Positions 1 to 9,136 of a stretch of 14,335 nt of DNA are shown here, in pieces. Under the pieces are notes generated by a model that was not told the DNA's origin, ran no database searches, and saw only the letters and a list, made by a program, of their open reading frames with translations. Numbering within the stretch: the stretch's first letter is position 1; every line of letters begins with the position of its first letter. Origin of the DNA: Parachlorella kessleri (Eukaryota > Chlorophyta > Trebouxiophyceae > Chlorellales > Chlorellaceae); assembly GCA_001598975.1 (NCBI GenBank), contig BBXU01000860.1:1-14335 (forward strand), written 5' to 3'. The position numbers and the translations under genes were made by a program.

Positions 1-22
1 CGCCTCGACCACGCCTCGACTA
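1..22. repeat. Two-copy 11-bp tandem repeat at the window edge
   Basis: The 9-mer CGCCTCGAC occurs at 1-9 and again at 12-20, giving an 11-bp period. It may be the end of a longer array to the left of the window, which cannot be seen. It lies inside the inferred minus-strand intron that begins at 109. Confidence 0.4.
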
Positions 23-109
23 CAGGTGCGCCCCACTGGTGCGGGTCCAATCCGGCAGCCAAGGTGCTATAGCGCCTCACAGCCCCTTGGGGTATGGATG
101 CCAGCTCAC

Positions 110-626
110 CTCTCCGAGGCGCTTTCTGCCATCGCCCGAGCCTCCTTGACCCGCTCATTCTGCGGGCCCCGCTGGTCGATGCCCATCTTCCCCAGAGAGG
201 TGGAGGCCTGGTCCTTCTGCGTCACGTCCTCCGCCACCCCGCTGACCTGGGCAACGATGGATTCGTACTGCTCCCTGCAGCGGCAGCACGGAGGGGCAGC
301 AGTACGGTTGGGCCGAAGCGCGAGGGCCAGACGGGGCAGAGGTGCGGTTGTGAAGCATACTTGCGTGTTCAGCTGGAAGGCATGACTGCATGTGACGAGC
401 TACAGCACCGTTGACAGCGCAGGGCTTCCAGGGAACCAGAGAAGTGCCCACGCTTCAGTGATATAACATCTCCATTCCTCGTCCCCGTCATGTTACGCTC
501 CCTGCCACAGCAACGGCAGGCACAGTTACACTTACTTTTGTTGCTGTTTTACCCCCTGAGAGTCCTCCTGCACCAAGGGCTTCTTGGGGTTTGGGGCATC
601 CTGCAAGGCGTCAGTAATCCACTTGT
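110..626 (-). CDS. Partial unknown helix-rich protein, two internal exons
   Basis: I do not recognise the protein. Read on the minus strand, an exon covers about 621 or 626 down to 536 and ends at a GTAAGT donor (535-530). A second covers 274-110, entered through a CTGCAG acceptor and leaving through GTGAGC (109-104). The first exon ends in phase 2 (AA) and the second supplies the G, making a Lys codon, so the joined frame is open over about 83 residues. The second exon is 165 bp, so it is phase-symmetric. The first stretch is polar, ending in KQQQK. The second is charged and probably helical (begins EQYESIVAQV, ends AMAESASE), like a coiled coil. Neither a start nor a stop codon is visible. 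The acceptor of the first exon is weak: AG at 628-627 or 623-622. Support is splice and phase agreement only, so it could still be chance. Confidence 0.4.
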
Positions 627-1046
627 CTCCGTGTGGCAAAATTAAGATGCTTAGCAGCCACCCAGAGCTCACATACTGATGCCTTGTTGACCAGGCCCCA
701 TCACCTTCTCAGCCACCCACCGTTTGCTGCGGACCCTTTTCAAAGGCAAAGCCTCTGTGCCATAGCTGCACGGCTGCAGGGGCAACAGGGGCCGCCGAGG
801 CGCTGGAAAGGCTAACCAAGCTTTGTGCAACTTTTGACAACATTACTGACTGATCAGCCGGTCTGCAAATAAAACAAGCCAAAACTAGACAGTAGATGTT
901 GCCGTTGTTGCTTGCTTACAGTCGAAGGACCGGCCAGGAAGCGGCCTGAAATGCTTCTGCGCCCTCGCGGCGCCCCTGCTGTGGTTCTCAGCACAGGCGG
1001 ATAGAATGCACGGTCATAGACACATGCAGCAAGGAGTTGGACGCCA
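627..1046. other. No assignable gene; probable divergent intergenic region
   Basis: I find no coding exon here that joins to either neighbour with consistent phase. The 5' part of the minus-strand gene should lie here if that gene is real, so the stretch may hold its upstream exons or a promoter shared with the plus-strand DUF819 gene. A minus-strand intron-like segment with a GTAAGC donor and TTTGCAG acceptor lies at about 866-920, but the flanking frames hit stops. Confidence 0.4.
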
Positions 1047-1052
1047 TATAAA
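1047..1052 (+). promoter_or_regulatory. TATA-box candidate upstream of the DUF819 gene
   Basis: TATAAA is seen at 1047-1052. Known TATA boxes sit about 25-35 bp before the transcription start, which would place it near 1075-1085. That is downstream of the ATG at 1067 and upstream of the in-frame ATG at 1103. If the box is used, translation starts at 1103. Confidence 0.4.
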
Positions 1053-1066
1053 GTCTTCGTCTAGGC

Positions 1067-3300
1067 ATGCACGCCCCTATCTTGTCTTGCCATGATCAAG
1101 TCATGCTGGCTGCCTGCAAAAGCCGTACTTGCCTTGCGAGCGTTCACAGCAGTCACAAAACACTCCAAGCGAGGCACCGTCAGAACCCAATAGCGTTACG
1201 AAGACCAGCTGGGAGCTGGGCGCCTAGGTGCTCGTTCGGCAGTGCTGCCGCTGTTGTTGCCAACAGCTCTCTAGCCTCCGAAGGCTGGCCGCTATGGTCA
1301 GCCTTGGCTTTCTGTGCAGCAATCAGTCAGGTAGGCGGTACATCAAGGGTGCGTTCTGACTCCCCAACTGCAGTTGCAGTGTTAGCCAACTACCCACACA
1401 GGTGCCTCCCACTGCAGGTGGTGGAAAGGCGAACCCCCTTTGGGGCTGTCCTGTCCCCGCCCCTGGTTTCCATGCTAGTTGCCCTGGGCCTAGCAGTGCT
1501 GGGCATCATCCCAACCAGCTGCGCGGCATACGACGCAGTTTGGACATACCTCATGCCCCTGGCAGCGGCCCTGACACTGCTGCAGAGCGATTTGCGAAGG
1601 TGGGGTGAGGGACGTGCATCACCTCACCGGGGCTTGGTGATGGGGGTGGTGTGGTGGCCACTGTTGGGTGGTGACAGAGCCCAGCAGGAGACAGAGCCCT
1701 GCTTGGCTCAGGCCTTGCAAGGCACGATGCAGAGCAACGTGGTGTCAGGGGCGCAGCATCGAGAACATCTCACCGGGCGCCAACTGGGTTTAGATGCTGG
1801 CAGACAACGCAAATTGCTTCCCCAAATTTGGCTTCCCCAGCAGGCTCTGGAGCACGGCAGCCTCGACCCTGGTGGCCTTCCTCGTTGGGGCTGCGGGGAC
1901 CTTGCTGGGGACTGTGGTCGCCTTCTGGCTGCTGGGCGGCCGACTTGGCGCCGACGGGTACAAGGTAGGCAGGCACATCATCGGCCAGATCCCCGATTGA
2001 TAAGCTCTTGACATGGGCAGAGCCTGGTGTGAGAGGTTTTTTGTGCACCCACGCTGATGTCGTCATCCACAGTTCATCACCTCTACCACCAAGCCACACA
2101 CACACACTTGTTGACTGCAGAAAGCCACACACGTGTTGACCGCAGGTGGCAGCGGCCCTGTGTGCCAGCTACATTGGGGGCTCGGTAAACTTTGCAGCTG
2201 TTGCACAGTCCCTGGGGCTGCCCCCCGGGCCGCTGCTGGCCGGGGCTATGACCGCAGACAACATGGCCATGGCCGCCTACATTGCTGTCATCATGTCCAT
2301 TCCGGCCGGCAGCGCCCCTGACAGCAGCAGCGGCAGCACCCAATCGCCCACTGGCAGGAGCAGCCAAGCTGAGGCCCAGGCCTCAGCAAGCACACAGCAG
2401 CTGCAGCTGCATGAGCAGCGGCTGGATTCCACCAGCAACCAAGAAATGGGAGACTCTGCACCTATCCTAGCTAACAAGGTACCCCAGGAGGTACACCAGC
2501 CGCAGCAGGAGCAGCAGCAGGATGCGCTTATTACCGCAGAGACCGCCGGCCTCGGCTTGGCGGCAGCTTCTGCAGCGTGCATGCTGGGCAGCATCATAGC
2601 AGGCGCAGCGGGCTTCAGCAGCGGGGCGCTGGGCCTGATGGCCGTGCTGGCCTCATGCTTCGCCATGGCTGGGTCTGCAGCAGCCAAGAGGTTCCCCAAG
2701 GGGGTACCTTCTACCCCGTTTGCAGGTGGGGCGATCCCTACATTCACTCCCAGACATCCGCTTGTGGTGTGGTGTAGTGCAACAGCGATGAGGAACGTGG
2801 CCCGCCGCAGCTGTTTCCCAGGCCACCGTGGCTGTCGTGCATGGTTCGCCCAGCCTGTGTCCATGGCATCCCTTGCGTGGCAGTCCTTGAACTCCCTGAG
2901 GAGTGGTTTGAGGCCCCCTGCCCCTTCAGGTGCTGAGGCGCTGGGCAGCGCCCTCATGATGCTCTTCTTTGCCACGATCGGCGCCGGCGCCGGCAGCCTC
3001 AGCGCCCTGCGCGGCTGTGGGTGGCTCCTTGCCTTCATTGCCGTCCAGCTGTCGGTGCACCTAGCAGTCTGCCTGGGGCTGGGGAGGGCCCTGCGGCTGC
3101 CCATGCGCGCCCTGCTGATCGCCTCCAATGCCAACGTGGGCGGCTCGGCGACGGCTGCTGCCATGGCGAGCTCCAAGCACTGGCACGACATGGTGCAGCC
3201 CGCGATGCTGACAGGCAGCCTGGGGTATGCGATTGCCACGGGTATTGGCACCTGCATGGGCCACTGGCTGCGCACCTGGGCAGGGGCTGCGGTGGTCTAG
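1067..3300 (+). CDS. DUF819 integral membrane protein, probably plastid-targeted
   Basis: Five exons are inferred: 1067-1330, 1418-1599, 1844-1964, 2146-2725 and 2930-3300 (TAG stop), 1518 nt and 505 residues from ATG 1067. All introns are GT-AG. The joined protein follows the DUF819 family: a multi-helix core beginning WPLWSAL and SPPLVSMLVALG, then AYDAVWTYLMPLA with LLQSDLRR, AFLVGAAGTLLGT, CASYIGGSVNFAAVAQ, TADNMAMAAYIAV, LFFATIGAGAG and finally IASNANVGGSATAAAMA. The first 70 or so residues are rich in Ala, Ser and Arg and poor in acidic residues, like a chloroplast transit peptide. A Ser/Gln-rich loop of about 75 residues, absent from compact bacterial members, interrupts the core in exon 4. 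The family's substrate is not established, so transport is only an inference. Start choice: an in-frame TAA lies at 1049, so 1067 is the first ATG, but a TATAAA at 1047 favours ATG 1103 (493 residues). Two introns are multiples of three without stops. Confidence 0.85.
2091..2145 (+). repeat. Tandem duplication of the 3' splice site, DUF819 intron 3
   Basis: The end of intron 3 is present twice. Copy 1 is 2091-2120 and copy 2 is 2121-2145. Both start AAGCC or AAAGCC, run through CA repeats into GTTGAC or TTGAC, and end CTGCAG or CCGCAG. Copy 2 carries the acceptor that keeps the protein frame (VAAALCASY). Use of the copy 1 acceptor would add 25 nt and shift the frame. Confidence 0.7.
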
Positions 3301-4299
3301 GTTCGTTCCCCTATCTGTAAATCTAGTTGAATCTGGATCTGGGATTCTAGCAGCGGCAGCTGGGTTGCCTGTTGCTGCTCTATCTCCCCCCCCTCCCCCC
3401 CTCCTTTCACTGTGGGACATGTGGACAAGGAACCCGCATCCGGGCTTCTGCACAAGTAGGTACAGTGCAGGGGCATCTAACGATCCTGTGGTTGCCTCAC
3501 AGGCTTGAGGGTCATTCGGCCTTCTTGCTTGGCAGAGCAGCTCTTCACCAGGCCCAACAGCCTGTAGATGATCTGTACTGGAGTAACAGTGACTTACAAC
3601 AGTAAACATGCAAGATACTCAGCCAGCTAGGACTTTGTAGCACTTCCTATTTTGCATCCTGCACTGCTGCGACTGCGACTGTTGGGGTTGTTGGGTGCTT
3701 CAGTCTGGCGGCGATCGTCTCTGTATATCTCGCCTGTGTGGGGCTTCCCCAGGCCGCTGGAAGCAACACCCCGCCGCCACCCCTGAAACGACACTCGGTT
3801 GCCCATACATCGAGCCCAACCACCAGGCAATTGTACGTGCTGGGCTGCCGGATCCTGTGGCAAAGATGCCTTGTTTCGTTGTAGCCCTGTTTACCTTCGC
3901 ACGGCCAGTACCCGGTTGCACCGTTTCGGCGGCGATTCATACCATCATGCACGAGCCGCCAGCCGGGCCAAAAGTTATCTCAGGGATCTTGAGACGATAT
4001 ACCCCCTCCACCACACGGAGATCCTGCAGGACTGGCACTGCTCGTGTGTGCCCCACCGAGTTCCCTACCACGGCGTGAACCCGTAAAGTCAGCACAAGCT
4101 TGTCCAATGGGTTAGCAGAAACTTTGAGACGCTGAGCAGCCTACAAACCCTAAGCTGGAAGGTAGAAGGGGCCCATGTGCGTTTAGTCATATGTGCTTGC
4201 TTTCCAGCGTTTGTTTGGGTCACCAAATGGCAGCCCAATCCCTACTCACCATTCTTGTCTGTTCTGCCCAGGAGCCTAGAACTGACAGGAAGCGGCACC
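3301..4299. other. Intergenic region, no convincing gene; contains C-tract
   Basis: This should hold the DUF819 3' UTR and the glutamine synthetase promoter and 5' UTR. A TGTAA, the usual green algal poly(A) signal, is at 3316-3320 but only 16 nt after the stop codon. An interrupted C-tract (8 C, T, 7 C) lies at 3386-3401. Two plus frames stay open together around 3695-4086, and minus frames are open there as well, but none matches a family I know and codon use does not look selected. A TTCTGCCCAG at 4262-4271 could be the acceptor of a 5' UTR intron; this is a guess. Confidence 0.5.
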
Positions 4300-7200
4300 A
4301 TGTCTCTCCCTATTGTCTTTGGTACTACGGAGACTATCTCTAACCTCCTGGACACCTCCCTGCTTGGCCGCTTCGATGACCTTGACCAGGGCGGCAAGAT
4401 TTCCGCAGAGTACATATGGATTGGCGGAACTGGTGAGGGATCGTGCCGGACTTCCAACATGCCGCTGGCCCTGCGGGGTTGACGACCCCAACGCAATTCC
4501 GGGCTGCCAGCCTGCATCTTGACGTACTGGGGCTAGTATGCAAGTTTGAGAGGCTGGCAAGGCTCACGGGGCACCCAGTGCAGCTCTGCAGAATGCCCTT
4601 GGTTGCCCTAGCCATGCCACGTACTGGCTGCATCTCTCGCTAACCGCCCCGCTGATCGTCTTATTCGCAGGCCAGGACCTGAGGAGCAAGACTCGCGTGC
4701 TTTCAAAGGTGCCCAAGAGCCCTTCTGACCTTCCCATGGTGAGTTCTGGTGGGTGCAGCCCTACGGTGGTGTAGGTGGGTGTGGTGGCAGGGTCACTTAA
4801 CTAGGGTTGTGTAGAGTGCCCCTCTCGCCGTCAACCCCAGGTGCAGCAGTGGCTGGAAACAATGTGGGCTGGAGCACCAAGGGTGGTTGGCTCGCATCCC
4901 TTGAAGGGCCAGCGACCTTCTTTTAACCACTTGGAAACCTCAGTGTTCCAGGTGCTCGCTAGTGCTCTGGCAACAATGCCCTTACAGGGAGACTGTCCAT
5001 CTAGCGGGCGTGCGAGGCTGTGGGTAGTGCCCGCCTGCGCGCACATTCTTCCAGTCTGCCCAAGTCTAGCTTTCAGTCCCTCCCTCCCTCCCTCCCTACC
5101 CCTCAACTGACCCTCCTCATCGGTATAAGTACCAGCAAATCTACTGACACTTTGCCCTGCTGCGCCTCGTGCCTGCCTGCAGTGGAACTACGACGGCTCC
5201 TCCACCGGCCAGGCGCCCGGCGAGGACTCTGAGGTGTACCTGGTGCCGCGCGCCGTCTACAAGGACCCCTTCCGCAGGGGCGACAACATCCTGGTGCTGT
5301 GCGACGCCTACGAGCCGCCGCGCGTCCAGCCCGACGGCACCGTCTCCGGCATCAAGGCCATCCCCACCAACACCCGCGCCGCATGCGCCGACGTACGTGG
5401 GTGATGACTCGCTATCTACCGCTGCTATGGGTGCACTGAGCACACAGCTTGGCACTCTCCTGCTTTCCGCACCGCTGTGTGTTGGCTGCGCCTTCGCTGC
5501 CAAGTGTCGGGCGCTTGGCCAAGAGCCCCAGCGCTTGCTGCGCTCACATTCCATGGCAGCTGCGCCCCACTTTAAGCCACAACTACATACACTCCTGTCG
5601 CCTGTCACTGCCGTCTGTTACTGCACCCTTGCTGCCAGCCAGCCAGCCCTGCCTGCCGACCCGACCCCCTAGCTCCCTAGCGACCGTCCCTTAACCGCAG
5701 GTTGCTGCCTTGCTGCTGCCGCTGCTGCCTGGCGCAGGTCATGGAGAAGGTGAAGGACCAGGAGCCGTGGTTTGGTATTGAGCAGGAGTACACTGTGCTC
5801 AACGCCACCACCAAGTGGCCCCTGGGCTGGCCCACCTGCGGCTACCCCGGCCCCCAGGGCCCCTACTACTGCTCGGCGGGCGCGGGCTGCGCCATTGGCC
5901 GCGACCTGGTGGAGGCCCACCTCAAGGCGTGCATGTACGCCGGGATCAACATCTCGGGCGTGAACGCCGAGGTCATGCCCTCCCAGGTGCGGGGGCCGGC
6001 TGAGTGGGGGTTTATGTGTTTATCTGCCGGCTAGAGCCCTGCCCTCCTCTTGCATGGGCAGGCAGGGGGCAGGATAGCGGTCATGGCGCCTTCTAGTTTG
6101 GTTGCTAGGTGCTGGCCAGCACTTGTTGGTAGCTACCGTTCGGGCATGACCCTCAGGCAGGCGGTCGAGGTTTTTAAACAGGCAGACATCTGCGGAGCTA
6201 TGGCGGTGGGTGCCGGCATCTGGCTAGCCAGCTTGCTTGTGCGCTGGGAGTTGCAACTGCTGTGCTTGCCGTCGTGCTGGCAACTCCAAGAGAGTGTGTT
6301 GGGTCCCTCCCTGGTGCAGTGGGAGTACCAGGTGGGCCCCTGCACGGGCATCGATGGCCCCGACCAGCTGTGGATGTCGCGCTACCTGCTGTACAGGATT
6401 GCTGGTGAGCATAACGTGTGTTGCTTTACTGTCACTTGTTGCTGCCAGGGCACTGCCGGCAGCTTGTTGTGTGGGCATTACAGCCTACTGGTTCAGCAAT
6501 CAGCTAAGACACGGGCACATTCTGCATCCAGCCCTGTCAGTCCAGCTCAACTCTCACACCCTGTTCACACCACCTGCCAGCCATGCTAATTTGCAATGCA
6601 ACACCAATGCAATTAAGCGCTCCAGAAGCCCTTCTGGGCATGGGCATGAACTGCACACAGCGGTTCTACCAGTGCGTCTGGGCCCTGTGTGCTTGCACAA
6701 GACTACATTGACCCTACCGCACCAAACGGTTGCAGTCAGTCGCAACCGTCCCTCGCTTGCACCTGGGTGCTGCAGAGCTGTACAATGTGGAGGTGACCTT
6801 TGACCCCAAGCCCATCCCCGGCGACTGGAACGGTGCGGGCGGCCACGTCAACTTCTCCAACAATGACACCCGCAAGGCCGGTGAGTGTGTGGGGCTGCGT
6901 GTGGCGGCTTGGTGGATCCGTCTAGGGTCGTGTCAGACAGCTGCCTTGCTAAGCCCTTGATATGGGTGGTGGTCGGGCGTGCTGGCAGACTTGCAATCTC
7001 CCGGCGGCAGGGGCGGCATGGTACCAGGGACGCCCCAGTCAGACACCCACGCACAAGTGTGCTGCCTGCCTGCGGGCGGGCGGGCGTGCGTGCGCGCAGA
7101 GACTGGGTGGGCCGCGACCCAGGTGCAAATGTGCTGCCTGCCTGTCTGTGTGCGTGTGCGCAGAGACTGGGTGGGACGCGATCCAGGTGCAAGTGAAGAA

Positions 7201-7655
7201 GCTGGAGAAGCGGCACGCGGTGCACATCTCCCAGTACGGCGAGGGCAATGAGCGCCGCCTGACGGGCAAGCACGAGACCAGCTCCATCCACGACTTCAGC
7301 TGGGGCGTGGCCAACCGCGGCTGCTCCATCCGCGTGGGCCGCATGGTCCCCGTGGACAAGGTGGGGCTGCTGGGGGCGCTGTGGGGGACAGCCGCATTAC
7401 GTGGGCGTCTCTGGGAGGTTGTGATTTGGGCCATGCCCAGGGGTGGAGGGCAGCTTCAAGTTCTGGCACACCACGGCGCCTGAACCCGCATGCAGGCGCG
7501 CCCGCTGTGCGGGCTGCAGCAATGGGCACTGGGTGACCTGACGCTTTGCTTCCTCCTGCCTGCAGTGCGGCTACTATGAGGATCGTAGGCCGGCATCCAA
7601 CCTGGACCCCTATGTGGTGTGCCGCCTCCTGTGTGAGACCACCCTACTCATGTGA
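4300..7655 (+). CDS. Glutamine synthetase, cytosolic type (GSII, EC 6.3.1.2)
   Basis: Catalyses ATP-dependent formation of glutamine from glutamate and ammonium. Exons: 4300-4432, 4671-4738, 5183-5392, 5738-5986, 6320-6404, 6776-6880, 7164-7360, 7566-7655, with GT-AG introns; total 1137 nt, 378 residues, within the normal range for eukaryotic GSII. Visible motifs in order: [13 protein letters not shown] (68-80), [14 protein letters not shown] (148-156, Glu152 and Glu154), [15 protein letters not shown] (Glu215, Glu222), GDWNGAGGH (His272), [14 protein letters not shown] (Glu313), [10 protein letters not shown] (Arg335, Arg340), [10 protein letters not shown] (Glu354). No expected active-site residue is missing. 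The open frame runs upstream of 4300 to about 4177 without another ATG, and no transit peptide is visible, so the cytosolic (GS1-like) form is likeliest. The tail [16 protein letters not shown] carries two cysteines; a redox role would be inference. No TGTAA signal was seen downstream. A specific gene number cannot be assigned. Confidence 0.95.
5077..5096 (+). repeat. (TCCC)5 microsatellite in glutamine synthetase intron 2
   Basis: Five uninterrupted TCCC units occur about 85 nt before the exon 3 acceptor (5181-5182). It is pyrimidine-only on the transcribed-sense strand. It could act as extra polypyrimidine tract but is too far upstream to be the main one. Confidence 0.7.
6502..6582 (+). repeat. 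Dispersed repeat copy A, in glutamine synthetase intron 5
   Basis: These 81 bp align without gaps to 8438-8518. By eye I count about 67 of 81 identical, with the strongest block from CATTCTGCA (6518) onward, 57 of 65. Both copies are in the same orientation, 1936 bp apart. No terminal inverted repeats or target-site duplications were recognised, so the element class is unknown. Confidence 0.65.
7054..7198 (+). repeat. Tandem duplication across intron 6 / exon 7 junction of glutamine synthetase
   Basis: The block GTGCTGCCTGCCTG, a GT-rich stretch, then CGCAGAGACTGGGTGGG is present twice. The copies start at about 7059 and 7131 (72 bp apart), while their AG acceptors end at 7099 and 7163 (64 bp apart), because the middle stretch differs in length. 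Copy 2 is the real junction: it reads [17 protein letters not shown]. Copy 1 reads [10 protein letters not shown], then runs into intron. Since 64 is not a multiple of three, using the copy 1 acceptor shifts the frame and reaches a stop at 7251. Confidence 0.8.
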
Positions 7656-7676
7656 AAACGGACAAATTCACATCCT

Positions 7677-7699
7677 GGCCCTCTCGTAAATCGAGGGCC
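7677..7699 (+). repeat. Short hairpin in the glutamine synthetase 3' UTR
   Basis: GGCCCTC (7677-7683) and GAGGGCC (7693-7699) form a perfect 7-bp stem around a 9-nt loop, 21 nt after the TGA stop. It may affect 3' end formation or mRNA stability, but a stem this short can occur by chance. Confidence 0.35.
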
Positions 7700-8437
7700 T
7701 CAACCCTCCCTCCCTGGCCCTCTCATTCGCCGCCCCTCCCTAAGAGCCAGCTGGGGCGAGCCTCCGGGTCTATTGTCAGCTAGCTTGTGCAGGTGTTTGG
7801 CATGTCCTGTGCGAGGTTTAGGGTGTGGTGGCGGCCATTGGTGCGAATGAATGAAGCGTGGTTCGGAGGCTGAATGGAACGGCTGGATTGATTCGGTGTG
7901 GCGCTGCCGCAGTGGCGCGGTAGCTAGCTGGGGTGGCTGGTTGGCCCCGAGGGTGGTGTGCGTGGCGCGTGCCTTGGGTCCCTGGCATTTGCTGCAAGAT
8001 GGAAGTGGCTGGGACCACGAACCCGACCCAGGTACTCCTGGTGTGTAGTGTCTCCATGTGTCGCCCTTGTTTTCTCCGCCTGATACTTCCCAGGCCCGGC
8101 CAGGGGCGTATCGGTGACTGGTGTTACATGGAATCTCGGTTTTGCCTGTTACTTGTACTGACCTCATCACCTTGTCACATTGCCATGCCCTATGTATGTA
8201 TCCCTAGTAATTAAATGAGGCGACCTGCACGAGCGGAGCCCTGTGTGGTGAGCTGACAGCTGAGGCAGCACGCTCGCAGACTGGCTTTGGAAGAGCCCTG
8301 CTCTATTATCTGCTGCTAGAGGGGAGACCAGGTTTTACAGAAGACGACAAGCATAGCAAGGGCCTTGTCTTTCTCTCAGACAGATGGCCTTAGATGACCA
8401 AAAGCACAGCTGCTACATGGGCTAATGGTGAGACCTC

Positions 8438-8518
8438 AGGCAAGGCTCAGGCTCATTCTGCACCCAGCCCTGTCACTTCAGCTCAGCTCTCACTCCCTGT
8501 TTACACTACCTGCCACCC
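8438..8518 (+). repeat. Dispersed repeat copy B, downstream of glutamine synthetase
   Basis: Second copy of the 81-bp repeat seen at 6502-6582, same orientation, about 83% identical by eye. The similarity fades on both sides without a clear boundary, and no coding potential is shared between the copies. Confidence 0.65.
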
Positions 8519-9136
8519 TAACGGTGAGGACCAGGGACTCATCAGGAAACTGTTGTTGCGTAATAGTTTTAGTCAACTGCGCGGGGCTTGCGCCCTGGGT
8601 CCTTGTACACATACGCATAAGAGCACCCAAGCCCTGTTATTGCCCACACATCCACAAGTGCAAGGAAGGGGCGCGGGGGGAGCGCGCCAGTGTATTCTGC
8701 TCAAGAGGGTGTACTTGGTTTTCCTCTAACTCTCCTGAGGTGAGTGGTATCCCGATGAACTTTCCTGTCGGTTGGCTGCTCCGCGGACCTGCTTGACGCG
8801 ACAGCCTGACAGCAACGGAACGTGTGTGCAGGATGGAGTGAGGTCGTTGCGGCGTGGGCTAGGACGACATGAGCGACGAGCGACGACATGAAGTAGCCAA
8901 GGCAGCTTGACAGCAGGTACAGTGCAGCTTATAGTTATGTGCCGAGCAGGTCGCTAAAGGCGCAGGACTTTTTAGAAAAAGCTAAGCGTCGTCAGAGAAA
9001 CCAAACTACTCTGCACGCTTCACTGAGGTATGGTAGCATGCCTGCAGGGCGAGAGTGGCTGATAGGGGGCAGGCTGGCCCACGCGCACCACCTTGCGGAC
9101 CACGCGCCAATCTGAGGCAGGGTGCGCGGCTCCATC

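Larger units (their letters stand above)
7656..9136. other. Intergenic region with glutamine synthetase 3' UTR, no gene seen
   Basis: I see no protein-coding exon that I can support, no tRNA and no TGTAA poly(A) signal. The first part should be the 3' UTR of glutamine synthetase, the last part the promoter and 5' UTR of the DUF616 gene. It contains a hairpin at 7677-7699, the second copy of the dispersed repeat at 8438-8518, and a short direct repeat (GACGACATGA at about 8862 and 8882). Confidence 0.5.

Noticed and set aside
26..414. Plus-strand open frames near the left edge
   Set aside because: They overlap the better-supported minus-strand exon at 110-274 and show no recognisable motif.
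866..1000. Minus-strand first exon with Arg-rich presequence and a short intron (GTAAGC to TTTGCAG)
   Set aside because: No in-frame ATG without a stop, and every joined frame ends within a few codons after the acceptor.
2704..2929. Alternative donor GTACCT at 2704 for DUF819 intron 4
   Set aside because: It leaves phase 0 while the acceptor at 2929 requires phase 1, so the conserved LFFATIGAGAG segment would be out of frame. Donor 2726 fits.
2277..3275. 332-residue open frame on the minus strand
   Set aside because: Antisense to DUF819 exons 4 and 5, low-complexity Ala/Ser/Cys composition, and the plus strand has clear family motifs.
3695..4086. Overlapping plus frames of about 95-127 residues between DUF819 and glutamine synthetase
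   Set aside because: Several frames on both strands are open at once, none shows a family motif or fitting splice sites, so coding is not supported. It may be an old degraded insert.
4177..4299. N-terminal extension of glutamine synthetase
   Set aside because: The frame is open but has no ATG, begins at a GTG, and does not resemble a transit peptide. ATG 4300 fits the normal cytosolic start.
6050..6589. 179-residue plus frame spanning glutamine synthetase exon 5
   Set aside because: Its ends are intron sequence; only 6320-6404 is coding, and the flanks have splice sites that fit the family alignment.
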